The notes: a model not told the origin generated them from the letters alone. A stretch of 64,000 nt of DNA from CAVUMR01 sp963742715 (GCA_963742715.1 CAVUMR010000003.1:310001-374000); one strand, 5' to 3'. Shown: positions 19,208 to 28,148, numbered from the stretch's first letter. Made by a program: numbers and translations.

Positions 19208-20625
19208 CCGCCGCCCCGGCCGAGCCCACCACGGAGCGGGTGGCCCGGCTGGCAGCGGAGCTGCTCGACCTGGCCGGGGCCATCGCCGGGCCGACCGCCG
19301 AGGCCGAGGCGCTGGTGCTGACCGGCACCCAGGCGCTCACGCGGTTCGCCAACTCGGCGATCCACCAGAACGTGGAGGCCGGCACGAGCACGGTGCGGCT
19401 CCGGCTGCACACCGACGGCCGGACCGCGACCGGCGTGAGCACCCGCATCAGCCGCGACGGACTGCGCGAGCTGGTCGAACGCACCGTGGCCGCGGCTCGG
19501 GTACAACCACCCGACCCGGCCTGGGCCGGCCTCACCGCACCCACCGCGCCGGGCGGACCGGGCAACTGCGACCCGGCCACCGCCGCCGCCGAGCCGGCCG
19601 ACCGGGCCGCGGTGGTACGCGCGTTCATCCACGCGGCCGGCGACCTGCGTACCGCCGGATACTGCCGTACCGCCGGCACCACCGCCGCGTTCGCCAACTC
19701 GGCCGGGCACGCGGTCACCGGCCGGTCGAGCGTCGCGGCCGTGGATGGCGTGGCCAGTACCGGCGAGTCCGAGGGCATCGGCCGGGTGGCCGCGGTACGA
19801 CTGGCCGATGTGGATGGCGCCGCGTTGGGCGCCCGCGCGGCCGGCAAGGCGCGGGCCGGCGCCGGTGCGGTCGCGTTGGCTCCCGGCCGGTACGAGGTGG
19901 TGCTCGAACCGACCGCGGTCGCCGACCTGCTCGCCCAGGTCAGCCGGTTCGGCTTCAACGGCAAGGCGACCGCGGAGGGCCGGTCCTTCGTGACGCTCGG
20001 CGCGGGGCAGCTCGACCCGTCGGTGACCCTGGTCGACGACGCCGCCGATCCGTACGCGCTGGGGCTGCCGTTCGACGCGGAGGGCACGCCGCGGCACCGG
20101 GTCGCGATGGTCACCGCCGGGCGCAGTACCGCGGTGGCGACCGACCGGCACTGGGCCGCCCGGCTGGGCCTCGCCAGCACCGGCTACGCCGTGATCGGCA
20201 ACGACCCGATCGGCCCGTTCAGCGGGCGGCTCCGGCTCGACCCGCGGGCCGGGGAGTCCGCACCGGTCAGCGCGCCGCCGACCGATCCGGTGGCGGCGGA
20301 CCGCGCGACCGCGGCGCTGGTGGCCGGAGTCGAACGGGGGCTGCTGGTCGGCGACCTCTGGTACACCCGGGTGCTGGACCCGCGGACCCTGGTGGTGACC
20401 GGCCTGACCCGCAACGGGCTGTGGCTGATCGAGCAGGGCGAGGTGGTACGCCCGGTGCACAACCTGCGCTTCACCCAGTCGTACCCGGGAGCCCTCGGCC
20501 CGGGTGCGGTGCGCGGGATCGGCGGGTACGCGCTAACCGTGCCGTACACCTGGGAAGGCACGTTCTGGACCGCGCCAGCGGTACACCTCGACAGCTGGCA
20601 GTTCACCGGCGGCGCGGCCGGCTGA
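19204..20625 (+). CDS. tldE: TldE/PmbA family metallopeptidase partner
   Basis: A 473-aa paralog of TldD without the HExxxH motif, as expected for TldE/PmbA, which forms the chamber with TldD. The N-terminal domain has ALTRFANSAIHQNVE, and the central and C-terminal parts carry EVVLEPTAVADLL and GIGGYALTVPYTWEG. The GTG start at 19204 overlaps the tldD stop, indicating translational coupling and matched amounts. The last residues (TGGAAG) and the stop codon lie inside the first unit of a 28-bp tandem repeat. Confidence 0.93.
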   Translation: MTAAPAEPTTERVARLAAELLDLAGAIAGPTAEAEALVLTGTQALTRFANSAIHQNVEAGTSTVRLRLHTDGRTATGVSTRISRDGLRELVERTVAAARVQPPDPAWAGLTAPTAPGGPGNCDPATAAAEPADRAAVVRAFIHAAGDLRTAGYCRTAGTTAAFANSAGHAVTGRSSVAAVDGVASTGESEGIGRVAAVRLADVDGAALGARAAGKARAGAGAVALAPGRYEVVLEPTAVADLLAQVSRFGFNGKATAEGRSFVTLGAGQLDPSVTLVDDAADPYALGLPFDAEGTPRHRVAMVTAGRSTAVATDRHWAARLGLASTGYAVIGNDPIGPFSGRLRLDPRAGESAPVSAPPTDPVAADRATAALVAGVERGLLVGDLWYTRVLDPRTLVVTGLTRNGLWLIEQGEVVRPVHNLRFTQSYPGALGPGAVRGIGGYALTVPYTWEGTFWTAPAVHLDSWQFTGGAAG

Positions 20626-20681
20626 TCCCCGAGCCGGCGGCGCGACCGGCTGATCCCCGAGCCGGCGGCGCGACCGGCTGA
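20608..20681. repeat. 28-bp tandem repeat spanning the tldE stop
   Basis: Two full units (20608-20635, 20636-20663) and a partial third (20664-20681) repeat the last codons of tldE with its TGA. Only one substitution separates the first two units, so duplication is recent. Confidence 0.85.
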
Positions 20682-20976
20682 CCCACTCCACCCAGAACGG
20701 TATAAAACGCTGTACTCCGGGCGTACCCCATCGGATCTGTTCAGGTCGGGCGGGCCGGACCGGCCGTGCGGGCGCCCGGTTTGCCCGGTGCCGGGCCGGC
20801 CACGCGCTCCGGACCTGCGACGTCACAGCCGCGACTCCCTGCGCACCACGTCAGGTCGGCGCGGCGTAACGTGTGCACGCGTGTGAACGCGGCGCGGCCG
20901 ATCCGGTAACGCCATGCGACCGGTACCGGCAACGCGACGCCATTGGCTGCGCATTCCATCAGGGAGCAATAGCGCG
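20626..20976 (+). other. Leader region of the succinate dehydrogenase operon
   Basis: This 351-bp gap holds the repeat tail, a promoter-like pair and a long GC-rich leader with no credible ORF. At 20868-20888 an alternating GTGTGCACGCGTGTG segment could be a regulator site, but it matches no consensus well enough to name. Confidence 0.5.
20678..20706 (+). promoter_or_regulatory. Candidate housekeeping promoter for sdh
   Basis: CTGACC (-35-like) and TATAAA (-10-like) are separated by exactly 17 nt. The TATAAA is one of few AT-rich hexamers in the region. The -35 falls at the end of the tandem repeat. It would give a ~270-nt leader. Confidence 0.4.
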
Positions 20977-21798
20977 ATGACAACCACGGCAACGGAGCCG
21001 ACGCAACCGGCCGGTGCCAAGGCGCGGGCCGCGATCGCGGCCCGCACTCTGCGTACCGACCGCTGGTGGCTTCCCCCGCTACTGACAGTTCTCGGACTGA
21101 CCGCCTGGGTGCTGTACGCGGTGATCCGGACGGCCACCCAGAAGTACTACTGGGTCGAGGACTACCACTACCTCACCCCGTTCTCGTCCCCCTGCCTGTC
21201 CGAGAGCTGCGTACCCGGCTCCAGCCACTTCGGCGAGGTACTGCCGAAGTTCCCGCCGCTGTTCCCGCTGGCGGCGGTGAGCCTGCCGTTCCTGCTCGGC
21301 TTCCGGCTCACCTGTTACTACTACCGGCGGGCGTACTACCGGTCGTTCTGGCTGTCCCCGCCGGCGTGCGCGGTCGCCGAGCCGCACAAGAAGTACACCG
21401 GTGAGACGCGGTTCCCGCTGGTCATCCAGAACTCGCACCGGTACTTCTTCTACGCCGCGTTCGTGATCTCGCTCATCAACACGTACGACGCGATCGTCGC
21501 GTTCCACGGCAAGGGCGGCGGGTTCGGCTTCGGCCTGGGCAACGTCATCCTGCTGGTCAACGTGCTGCTGCTCTGGGCGTACACGCTGTCCTGCCACTCC
21601 TGCCGGAGCCTCATGGGCGGGCGGCTGAACCACTTCTCCAAGCATCCGATCCGGTACTGGATGTGGCTGCGGATCTCCACGCTGAACGCCAAGCACATGC
21701 AGCTGGCGTGGATCACCCTGCTGACCCTGGCGATCACGGATGCGTACATCGGACTGGTGTCCGCTGGCACCATCTCCGACCTGCGCTTCTACCACTGA
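20977..21798 (+). CDS. Succinate dehydrogenase membrane anchor (Sdh1 type)
   Basis: A 273-aa integral membrane subunit with five hydrophobic segments, carrying conserved histidines (NSHRYFFYAAF, KHMQLAW) suited to haem or quinone binding. Length and gene order match the mycobacterial Sdh1 operon (Rv0249c-Rv0248c-Rv0247c). That complex uses one large anchor instead of separate SdhC and SdhD. ATG 20977 has an AGGGAG site, and its stop overlaps the flavoprotein start (ATGA). It anchors the dehydrogenase at the cytoplasmic membrane and passes electrons to menaquinone. Confidence 0.9.
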   Translation: MTTTATEPTQPAGAKARAAIAARTLRTDRWWLPPLLTVLGLTAWVLYAVIRTATQKYYWVEDYHYLTPFSSPCLSESCVPGSSHFGEVLPKFPPLFPLAAVSLPFLLGFRLTCYYYRRAYYRSFWLSPPACAVAEPHKKYTGETRFPLVIQNSHRYFFYAAFVISLINTYDAIVAFHGKGGGFGFGLGNVILLVNVLLLWAYTLSCHSCRSLMGGRLNHFSKHPIRYWMWLRISTLNAKHMQLAWITLLTLAITDAYIGLVSAGTISDLRFYH

Positions 21799-23798
21799 TG
21801 GCTGCTGTGACCGAGGTGACCGAGACGATGACTGAGATCGAGCGGCACTCCTTCGACGTCGTGGTGATCGGCGCCGGTGGCGCCGGACTGCGCGCCGCGA
21901 TCGAGGCCCGGCTCGCCGGCAAGCGCACCGCGATCGTGTGCAAGTCGCTGTTCGGCAAGGCGCACACGGTGATGGCCGAGGGTGGCGCCGCCGCGGCGAT
22001 GGGGAACATGAACCCCAACGACAACTGGATGGTGCACTTCCGGGACACCATGCGCGGCGGAAAGTTCCTCAACCACTGGCGGATGGCCGAGCTGCACGCC
22101 AAGGAGGCCCCGGACCGGATCTGGGAGCTGGAGACCTACGGCGCGCTGTTCGACCGGACCCCGGACGGGAGGATCAGCCAGCGCAACTTCGGCGGCCACG
22201 AGTACCCCCGGCTCGCGCACGTCGGCGACCGCACCGGGCTGGAGCTCATCCGTACCCTGCAGCAGAAGGTCGTCTCCCTCCAGCAGGAGGACAAGGCGGT
22301 GACCGGGGAGTACGAAGCCCGGCTGCAGGTCTTCGCCGAGTGCACGGTCACCGAACTGCTGCTCGACGGCGAGGGCGACGACCGGAAGGTCGCCGGTGCT
22401 TTCGGGTACTACCGGGAGAGCGGCGAGTTCGTGCTGTTCGAGGCGCCCGCGGTGGTGATCGCGACCGGCGGTATCGGCAAGTCCTTCCAGGTCACCAGCA
22501 ACTCCTGGGAGTACACCGGGGACGGGCACGCACTCGCGCTGCGCGCTGGCGGCACGCTGGTCAACATGGAGTTCGTCCAGTTCCACCCGACCGGCATGGT
22601 CTGGCCGCCGTCGGTACGCGGCATCCTGGTGACCGAGTCGGTACGCGGTGACGGTGGCGTGCTGCGCAACTCCGACGGCAAGCGGTTCATGTTCGACTAC
22701 GTGCCGGACGTGTTCCGCAAGCAGTACGCGGAGACCGAAGAGGAAGCCGACCGGTGGTACGAGGATCCGGACCACAACCGGCGACCACCTGAGCTGCTCC
22801 CCCGCGACGAGGTCGCCCGGGCGATCAACTCCGAGGTCAAGGCCGGTCGCGGCTCACCCCGGGGCGGCGTCTTCCTGGACATCGCGTCCCGCCGTTCGGC
22901 CGAGTTCATCCACAAGCGGCTGCCGTCCATGCACCACCAGTTCAAGGAACTGGCCGACGTGGACATCACGGCCGAGCCGATGGAGGTCGGGCCCACCTGC
23001 CACTACGTGATGGGTGGCGTCGAGGTGGACCCGGACACCGGGGCCGCCGCGGTCGCCGGCCTGTTCGCGGCCGGTGAGTCGTCCGGCGGCATGCACGGCT
23101 CGAACCGGCTCGGCGGCAACTCGCTGTCCGACCTGCTGGTGTTCGGCAAGCGCGCCGGTGAGTCCGCCGCCGCGTACGCCGACGGGCTGGCCAGTCGCCC
23201 GGCGGTGACCGAGCAGATGCTGGCCGCGGCGACCGAGTCGGCGCTGGCCCCGTTCGCCAACGAGGGTGGCGAGAACCCGTTCGCGCTGCAGAGCGAGCTG
23301 CAGCAGATGATGCACGAGCTGGTCGGCATCATCCGGCGGGAAGGCGAGCTGACCGAGGCGATCGAGAAGCTGGTCGGGCTCGCCGATCGGGTCAACAAGG
23401 TGGGCGCGATCGGTGGCCGGCGGTACAACCCGAGCTGGCACACCGCGCTGGACCTGCGCAACATGCTGCTGGTCAGTGAGTGCGTGGCGAAGGCGGCGCT
23501 GGAGCGGACCGAGAGCCGCGGCGGGCACACCCGCGAGGACCACCCCGGCATGGATCCGAAGTGGCGCAAGCTGAACCTGATCTGCTCGGTCGATAACGGC
23601 CCTGGGAGCAGCGGCGTCACCATCACCCGCAAGCCGGTACCGACCATGCCGGCCGAGCTGATGCAGCTGTTCGACCGGGCCGAGCTCGGCAAGTACCTGA
23701 CCGACGAGGAGCTGGCGGAGTTCGATGCCGCCGTCGGGGGTGAGGCCGCCGCGGCCGTTCCCGCCGGTACCGGCACGGACCAGAAGGGCGAGAAGTAG
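21798..23798 (+). CDS. sdhA: Succinate dehydrogenase flavoprotein subunit
   Basis: A 666-aa FAD subunit oxidising succinate to fumarate. The Rossmann motif VVVIGAGGAGLRAA is near residue 20, and the covalent-FAD histidine region reads GKAHTVMAEGG. Substrate-site segments HPTGMV and CHYVMGGVEV are present, and the C-terminal R/E-rich ESRGGHTREDHPG is typical. Length and the insert between capping and FAD domains fit the Sdh1 class. It is translationally coupled to the anchor gene and ends immediately before sdhB. A second in-frame ATG (MTEIERHSFD) 10 codons later is an alternative start. Confidence 0.95.
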   Translation: MAAVTEVTETMTEIERHSFDVVVIGAGGAGLRAAIEARLAGKRTAIVCKSLFGKAHTVMAEGGAAAAMGNMNPNDNWMVHFRDTMRGGKFLNHWRMAELHAKEAPDRIWELETYGALFDRTPDGRISQRNFGGHEYPRLAHVGDRTGLELIRTLQQKVVSLQQEDKAVTGEYEARLQVFAECTVTELLLDGEGDDRKVAGAFGYYRESGEFVLFEAPAVVIATGGIGKSFQVTSNSWEYTGDGHALALRAGGTLVNMEFVQFHPTGMVWPPSVRGILVTESVRGDGGVLRNSDGKRFMFDYVPDVFRKQYAETEEEADRWYEDPDHNRRPPELLPRDEVARAINSEVKAGRGSPRGGVFLDIASRRSAEFIHKRLPSMHHQFKELADVDITAEPMEVGPTCHYVMGGVEVDPDTGAAAVAGLFAAGESSGGMHGSNRLGGNSLSDLLVFGKRAGESAAAYADGLASRPAVTEQMLAAATESALAPFANEGGENPFALQSELQQMMHELVGIIRREGELTEAIEKLVGLADRVNKVGAIGGRRYNPSWHTALDLRNMLLVSECVAKAALERTESRGGHTREDHPGMDPKWRKLNLICSVDNGPGSSGVTITRKPVPTMPAELMQLFDRAELGKYLTDEELAEFDAAVGGEAAAAVPAGTGTDQKGEK

Positions 23799-24608
23799 AT
23801 GGGTACGATGCGCCGCTTCCGGATTTGGCGTGGCGACGACTCGGCCGGTGAGCTGACCGACTTCGACGTCGAGGTCAACGAGGGCGAAGTGGTCCTCGAC
23901 GTGGTACATCGGCTGCAGGCGACCGACGCTCCCGATCTCGCGGTCCGGTGGAACTGCAAGGCCGGCAAGTGCGGCTCGTGCTCGGCCGAGATCAACGGCA
24001 AGCCACGGCTGATGTGCATGACCCGGATGAACGTGTTCGCCGCGGACGAGACCGTCACGGTCACCCCGCTGCGTACCTTCCCGGTCATCCGCGACCTGGT
24101 CACCGACGTGTCCTTCAACTACGAGAAGGCGCGCGAGATGCCGGCCTTCGCACCGCCGCCGGGGGTCGCGCCGGGCGAGTACCGGATGCAGCAGGTCGAC
24201 GTGGAGCGCTCGCAGGAGTTCCGCAAGTGCATCGAGTGCTTCCTGTGCCAGAACACCTGCCACGTCGTACGTGACCACGAGGAGAACAAGCCCGCCTTCT
24301 CCGGGCCGCGGCTGTTCATCCGGGCCGCCGAGCTGGACATGCACCCGCTCGACGCCAACGACGACCGCAAGGAGTTCGCGCAGGCGAGCCAGGGCCTCGG
24401 GCTCTGCAACATCACCAAGTGCTGTACCGAGGTCTGCCCCGAGCACATCAAGATCACCGACAACGCGATCATCCCGATGAAGGAGCGCGTGGTCGACAAC
24501 AAGTACGACCCGCTGGTGTGGCTCGGGCGGAAGATCTTCCGTCGCGGCGCCGACCCGTCGTCCGCCGAAGCTGTCTCCTCGGACGCGTCGGCCGGCCGGA
24601 GCGAGTAG
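23799..24608 (+). CDS. sdhB: Succinate dehydrogenase iron-sulfur subunit
   Basis: A 269-aa electron-transfer subunit. The [2Fe-2S] ligands are in NCKAGKCGSCSAE plus the downstream MCM cysteine. The second domain has CIECFLCQNTC and CNITKCCTEVCP, supplying the [4Fe-4S] and [3Fe-4S] clusters. ATG 23799 follows the sdhA TAG directly with an AAGGGCGAG site; a second ATG three codons later is possible. It is the last gene of the operon, which ends at the hairpin at 24622-24658. Confidence 0.95.
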   Translation: MGTMRRFRIWRGDDSAGELTDFDVEVNEGEVVLDVVHRLQATDAPDLAVRWNCKAGKCGSCSAEINGKPRLMCMTRMNVFAADETVTVTPLRTFPVIRDLVTDVSFNYEKAREMPAFAPPPGVAPGEYRMQQVDVERSQEFRKCIECFLCQNTCHVVRDHEENKPAFSGPRLFIRAAELDMHPLDANDDRKEFAQASQGLGLCNITKCCTEVCPEHIKITDNAIIPMKERVVDNKYDPLVWLGRKIFRRGADPSSAEAVSSDASAGRSE

Positions 24609-24621
24609 CTACCGAATCAGG

Positions 24622-24658
24622 CTCAGGTGCCGCCCGCCAACCGGCGGGCGGCACTGAG
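24622..24658. terminator. Bidirectional terminator between sdhB and the DUF1990 gene
   Basis: A perfect 12-bp stem (GTGCCGCCCGCC / GGCGGGCGGCAC) with an AACC loop is extended by a CTCA/TGAG arm across a 1-nt bulge. It lies 13 bp after the sdhB stop and overlaps the last codons of the convergent gene, so it can serve both. Confidence 0.8.
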
Positions 24659-25195
24659 GTACCGGCGGGTGATCACTCGTACGCCGAGGCGCAGGATCGG
24701 TGAACCGAGCCGGGAGTACCACCGGGCCGGCCGGCTGAACGACGTGACGGTGAACCAGACCGCGTCGGTGTCGTCCCGCTCGACTACGAACGCCTCCTCG
24801 CCAGACTCCGGATGTCCGGGCAGCGTGCCGTAGCCGAAGCCGACCCGCCGGTCCTGCTCGACCGTCCACACGACCCGGCACGGAGCCGGCAGCCGCAGCC
24901 CGCCGAATCCGACGCTGGACACCACGTACGCGCCCCGGCGCACCCGCTGGTCGGACGCGCTCACCCGCAGACCCGCCCCGCGCAGCACGTCCCAGCGCAT
25001 CAGCCCGTCGGCGACCGCGGTGAACGCCGCCGGCCCGTCGCCGACCCGGGTACGCCGTCGCAGGTGCGAGTAGCCGGCCGGCAGTTGGCCGTCCCTGGTG
25101 GCGCCCAGCTCCGGGTAGGTCGGTTCACCGGTCGGTCCACTATCCCTTCCACCGGAGTTCCTACCGGCGTTTCTACCGGTCGTGCGGCGGATCAT
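24623..25195 (-). CDS. DUF1990 family protein
   Basis: A 190-aa protein of the DUF1990 family, recognised from PAGYSHLRRRTRVGDG near residue 55, RVRRGAYVV in the middle, RVGFGYGTLPGHPESGEEAF, and the ending VRVITRRYLSAARRL. The biochemical function is unknown. ATG 25195 has a strong GGAGGTGG site and starts 23 bp inside the 3' end of the Nudix gene, so the two are cotranscribed. The first ~45 residues are rich in Arg/Gly/Thr and probably disordered. Confidence 0.85.
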   Translation of the reverse strand: MIRRTTGRNAGRNSGGRDSGPTGEPTYPELGATRDGQLPAGYSHLRRRTRVGDGPAAFTAVADGLMRWDVLRGAGLRVSASDQRVRRGAYVVSSVGFGGLRLPAPCRVVWTVEQDRRVGFGYGTLPGHPESGEEAFVVERDDTDAVWFTVTSFSRPARWYSRLGSPILRLGVRVITRRYLSAARRLAGGT

Positions 25196-25943
25196 CGTCC
25201 GGGCCACCTCCACCGTGGTCGCTGGGGCCGCTACTGGCGCTGTGGTTTCCGGGGTCGCCGCGGTCTCCGTTGTCACTGTGGTCGAGGATCGGGCGCAGCG
25301 CGCGTACCAACGGGGCGTCGGCCGGCAGCCACGGCACGTCGTCCAACTCGTCGATGCCGAGCCAGCGCAGTTCCGCGTGGTCGTACGGCTGCGGCTCCCC
25401 GCCCACCAGTCGCGCCGCGAACAGCCGGAGTACGGCCCGACCGTGCCGGAGCAGCACGTCCGTACCGATCCGGTCGCCGATCTCGATCTGTACGCCCAAC
25501 TCCTCGACGCACTCCCGGATCAGCGCTTCGTGCTCGGACTCCCCCGGCTCGACCTTGCCGCCCGGGAACTCCCACATGCCGGCCATCGCCGGGGGCTCCG
25601 ACCGCGCCCCGGCGAGTACCCGGCCGGCAGAGATGATGGCCGCCCCCACGATCACTCTCGGTGGTTCCGACTCGCCGTCGGGTGATGCCGGGGCACCGGC
25701 CGGCTCGTCCGCTACCGGCGCGGCCGGGCCGCTGTCGGGGCTGCCAACCGGCGCGGGTACGGGCATGGTGGAGCCGTCGCCCCTCTGCTGCTGTACGGGC
25801 ACCAGCGGATGGTCGACGTCGGAGTGCGGGCCACGCCCGGTCGGTTCGTTGTACACGGCGCTCAAGAGTGCCAGATGCCGCTCGAATTCCCGCCGTGCGT
25901 CGTCACGATCCGTACCTTTCGTCGGAAAAGTGAGCCTGGACAT
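25173..25943 (-). CDS. Nudix hydrolase (MutT-like)
   Basis: Predicted nucleoside-diphosphate-linked hydrolase, possibly sanitising oxidised dNTPs. The Nudix box is complete: GGKVEPGESEHEALIRECVEELG, cited here by its ends GGKVEPGE and RECVEELG. The frame opens at ATG 25943 (256 aa), but the first ~95 residues are low in conservation and poorer in GC3 than the neighbours. A shorter start at ATG 25766 (197 aa), with a GAGGGG site, is plausible. The C-terminal tail after the domain is His/Asp/Gly-rich and disordered. It is divergent from the pterin-dehydratase-like gene and overlaps the DUF1990 gene. Confidence 0.85.
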   Translation of the reverse strand: MSRLTFPTKGTDRDDARREFERHLALLSAVYNEPTGRGPHSDVDHPLVPVQQQRGDGSTMPVPAPVGSPDSGPAAPVADEPAGAPASPDGESEPPRVIVGAAIISAGRVLAGARSEPPAMAGMWEFPGGKVEPGESEHEALIRECVEELGVQIEIGDRIGTDVLLRHGRAVLRLFAARLVGGEPQPYDHAELRWLGIDELDDVPWLPADAPLVRALRPILDHSDNGDRGDPGNHSASSGPSDHGGGGPDDDPPHDR

Positions 25944-26040
25944 CACAGGATGGTAACGGGGAGACTCGTGCCACTGGCCATGAAACCAGGCGACCGGCTG
26001 GTCAGCGTTGATCACACCGGTCCGCCCCGGAGGTACGCGT

Positions 26041-26334
26041 ATGACGAGGTTCAGCGAAGAGATACTGCGAGACGCACTCGCACGACTCAACGGCTGGACT
26101 GGCGACTCGCACGAGTTGCACCGAAGACTTCCGCTCAACGACGGGCAGCACCGCGACCTGACCGAGCGCGTCAAGGTGTACGCGGACGCCATGCGACTTC
26201 GCCCGGACATCAAGCGGGTGGACGGCAGTACCCACATCCGGGTGCGCGCCATCGACGGCGGCCCGGTGACCACCACCGAGGTGGCGCTCGCCGCCCGGAT
26301 CGAGGACGCCTACCGGGTCGTCACCGACGCCTGA
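26041..26334 (+). CDS. Pterin-4a-carbinolamine-dehydratase-like protein lacking catalytic histidines
   Basis: A 97-aa protein whose start (MTRFSEEILRDALARLNGW) and end (IDGGPVTTTEVALAARIEDAY) match the PCD fold. The active-site HHPD segment is replaced by L53-R54-P55-D56, and the third histidine (normally THD or SHD before the GG) is also missing. It is therefore probably not a dehydratase; PCD proteins are known to moonlight as dimerisation factors. ATG 26041 has an excellent GGAGG site. It is convergent with the surface-protein gene 5 bp away and divergent from the Nudix gene. Confidence 0.75.
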   Translation: MTRFSEEILRDALARLNGWTGDSHELHRRLPLNDGQHRDLTERVKVYADAMRLRPDIKRVDGSTHIRVRAIDGGPVTTTEVALAARIEDAYRVVTDA

Positions 26335-26339
26335 CCGCG

Positions 26340-28148
26340 CTACGCCCTGCCCGTCAGGCCGCGCCAGCGTGCCTTCAGCGGCAGCGACGAGGCCTTGAGG
26401 CGCAGCCACGAGCGCCGGCGGGGCGCGAGGAACACCGCCCCGAGCGCGATCAGCACCACTCCGACCAGCGCGGTACGGGCGACCGGTGACCCCGTGACGG
26501 GGATGGCCGCACCGCCGGTGACCGTCGCGGTGTACTGCCCGATGGCGGACTGCCCGAAGGAGTCGGTGATGCGGTACCGGACCGCGGGCGCAGTACCGGC
26601 GAAGCTGTCGACCGGCGTGAACGTGATCGTGGCGGTGGAACTGGTCGGACCGACCGCCCGGACCTGGGCGGCGGCGGGCGCGGCGACAGGCGCCTGCCCG
26701 CCGACCAACGTGTAGCTGCCGACGTCCGGGATGGTCCAGCTGGTCACCGCGTGGGAAGCCGGGTCGAGCAGGGTCACCGAGCCAGCGGGCGGCACCGTGA
26801 CGGTGACCGACTGGCCACCCGCCGCCGACGTCTCCAGGGCGGGCGCGGTGGGCACCGGCGGCTCCAGCACCATCAGGGCGTACCCGCGGTCCACCGACTC
26901 GCCGTCGGAGTTGGTGACCCGGAAGGTGATCGCGCCGACGTCTCCGGCGACACCGATTGTCGGTGTGAACGTCACCTGCTCGGCATCCTGATCCGCGCTG
27001 TACGTGCCCCGCCCGTCGATGACGATCTGGGGGACCTCGAAGCCGTCCAGATCGACGAGGGTCAACGTGCCGCCCGCTGGTACGTCCACGTCAATGTGCT
27101 GGATAGCCGGGCCGACGGCGCTGGTGAACTCCGACTGGCTCAATGTCGGGTCGATGATCAGCGTCTGCTCATCGGTCGCGCTGGCCTGCGTGTCCGCGTC
27201 GACGACCTTGGCCTTGACGGTGTACTGCGCGTCGTCGGCCAGACGCGGGTCGGGAGTGACCGTCCACTTGCCGTCCTGCACCGTGGCCGTCTCGGTCTGG
27301 TGGCCGTCCAGCAGGGCCTGCTGCCGGATCGTCACGGTCACCGTGCTGCCGTCCGGCGCGTCGGTGGTACCCGCGATCGGCGGCGCGGCGTTGCCGACCG
27401 ACACCTGATCGCCACCGTAGATGTCCAGTGTCGGCCCGGTGAGGACATGTACCACGAGGGTGGTCTCGTCGGTACCCCCGTTGCCGTCCTCGACCGTGAT
27501 GTGCGCGGTCGTGTCGCCGGCCGTGGTCGCCTCGCCGGTGAAGCTGCCGTCGTCCTCGAGCGTGATGCCGGCCGGCACCGTGCCGGTGCTCAGCGAGTAG
27601 GTCAGCGTGTCCTCGTCGCCATCGGCGGCTACCACCGCATCCAGCGGATCTCCCACGGAGATCGTCTGCTCGGTGTTCGCCGCCGCATCGGTGAACGCCG
27701 GATCCTCATTGGGCAGGTACGTGAACTGGGATGCCATCGAGGTCGTGGAGGTGCCGTCCCCGGTTGTCACCGTGACGTTCACCAGCCCCGCCGCGTGGGC
27801 CGGGCTGGTCGCCACGATCGTCGTGTCGGTCAGGCTGTCCGAGTTGTACGTGGCCTCGACCGTGCCGAAGTGGACCGCGGTCGTCCCGGTGAACGCGGAC
27901 CCGGTGATCGTCACCTGGGTGCCGCCGGCGGCTGGTCCGTTCACCGGGCTCACCCCCGTCACCACGGGGTCCCCGTCCGTCAGCGTCCGTATGGACGGGT
28001 AGTAGCCACCGGGCGTCGCGGCCGCCGCGCCGCTCCAGCCGAGCGTCAGGCCGGAGGCGACCCCGAGCAACACCGTCGCGGCGACAACCAGGGTGCGGTA
28101 GTGGCGGCCGATCTGCCGGCCACGCCGCCCGAAGACATGCGACAGCAC
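26340..28148 (-). CDS. Secreted surface protein with IPT/TIG, Ig-like and CshA-type repeats and C-terminal anchor
   Basis: A 602-aa exported protein. The signal peptide has a long basic n-region, a hydrophobic core at 20-37 and a cleavage region near GAAAA (about 44). An IPT/TIG domain follows (VTGVSPVNGPAAGGTQVTITG, cited in part: SPVNGPAAGGTQVTI), then a putative Ig/cadherin-like domain (DPLDAVVAADGDEDTLTYSL) and a Big-type domain. Two CshA-fibril-like repeats (QVTFTPTIGVAGDVGAITFR; ITFTPVDSFAGTAPAVRYRI) come last. The C-terminus has IPVTG at 549-553, one hydrophobic helix and an Arg-rich tail, resembling a sortase signal, although the post-helix tail is long. It may act in adhesion. No sortase gene is in the window. 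Confidence 0.8.
   Translation of the reverse strand: MLSHVFGRRGRQIGRHYRTLVVAATVLLGVASGLTLGWSGAAAATPGGYYPSIRTLTDGDPVVTGVSPVNGPAAGGTQVTITGSAFTGTTAVHFGTVEATYNSDSLTDTTIVATSPAHAAGLVNVTVTTGDGTSTTSMASQFTYLPNEDPAFTDAAANTEQTISVGDPLDAVVAADGDEDTLTYSLSTGTVPAGITLEDDGSFTGEATTAGDTTAHITVEDGNGGTDETTLVVHVLTGPTLDIYGGDQVSVGNAAPPIAGTTDAPDGSTVTVTIRQQALLDGHQTETATVQDGKWTVTPDPRLADDAQYTVKAKVVDADTQASATDEQTLIIDPTLSQSEFTSAVGPAIQHIDVDVPAGGTLTLVDLDGFEVPQIVIDGRGTYSADQDAEQVTFTPTIGVAGDVGAITFRVTNSDGESVDRGYALMVLEPPVPTAPALETSAAGGQSVTVTVPPAGSVTLLDPASHAVTSWTIPDVGSYTLVGGQAPVAAPAAAQVRAVGPTSSTATITFTPVDSFAGTAPAVRYRITDSFGQSAIGQYTATVTGGAAIPVTGSPVARTALVGVVLIALGAVFLAPRRRSWLRLKASSLPLKARWRGLTGRA

Noticed and set aside
20868..20888. CRP or Rex site in the sdh leader
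   Set aside because: The alternating GTGTGCACGCGTGTG has several mismatches to TGTGA-N6-TCACA and to the Rex consensus, unlike the site before pckG.
25767..25943. A separate small gene at the 5' end of the Nudix frame
   Set aside because: The ~59 codons show weaker GC3 but no stop or independent ribosome site separating them. They are treated as an uncertain N-terminus of the Nudix protein.
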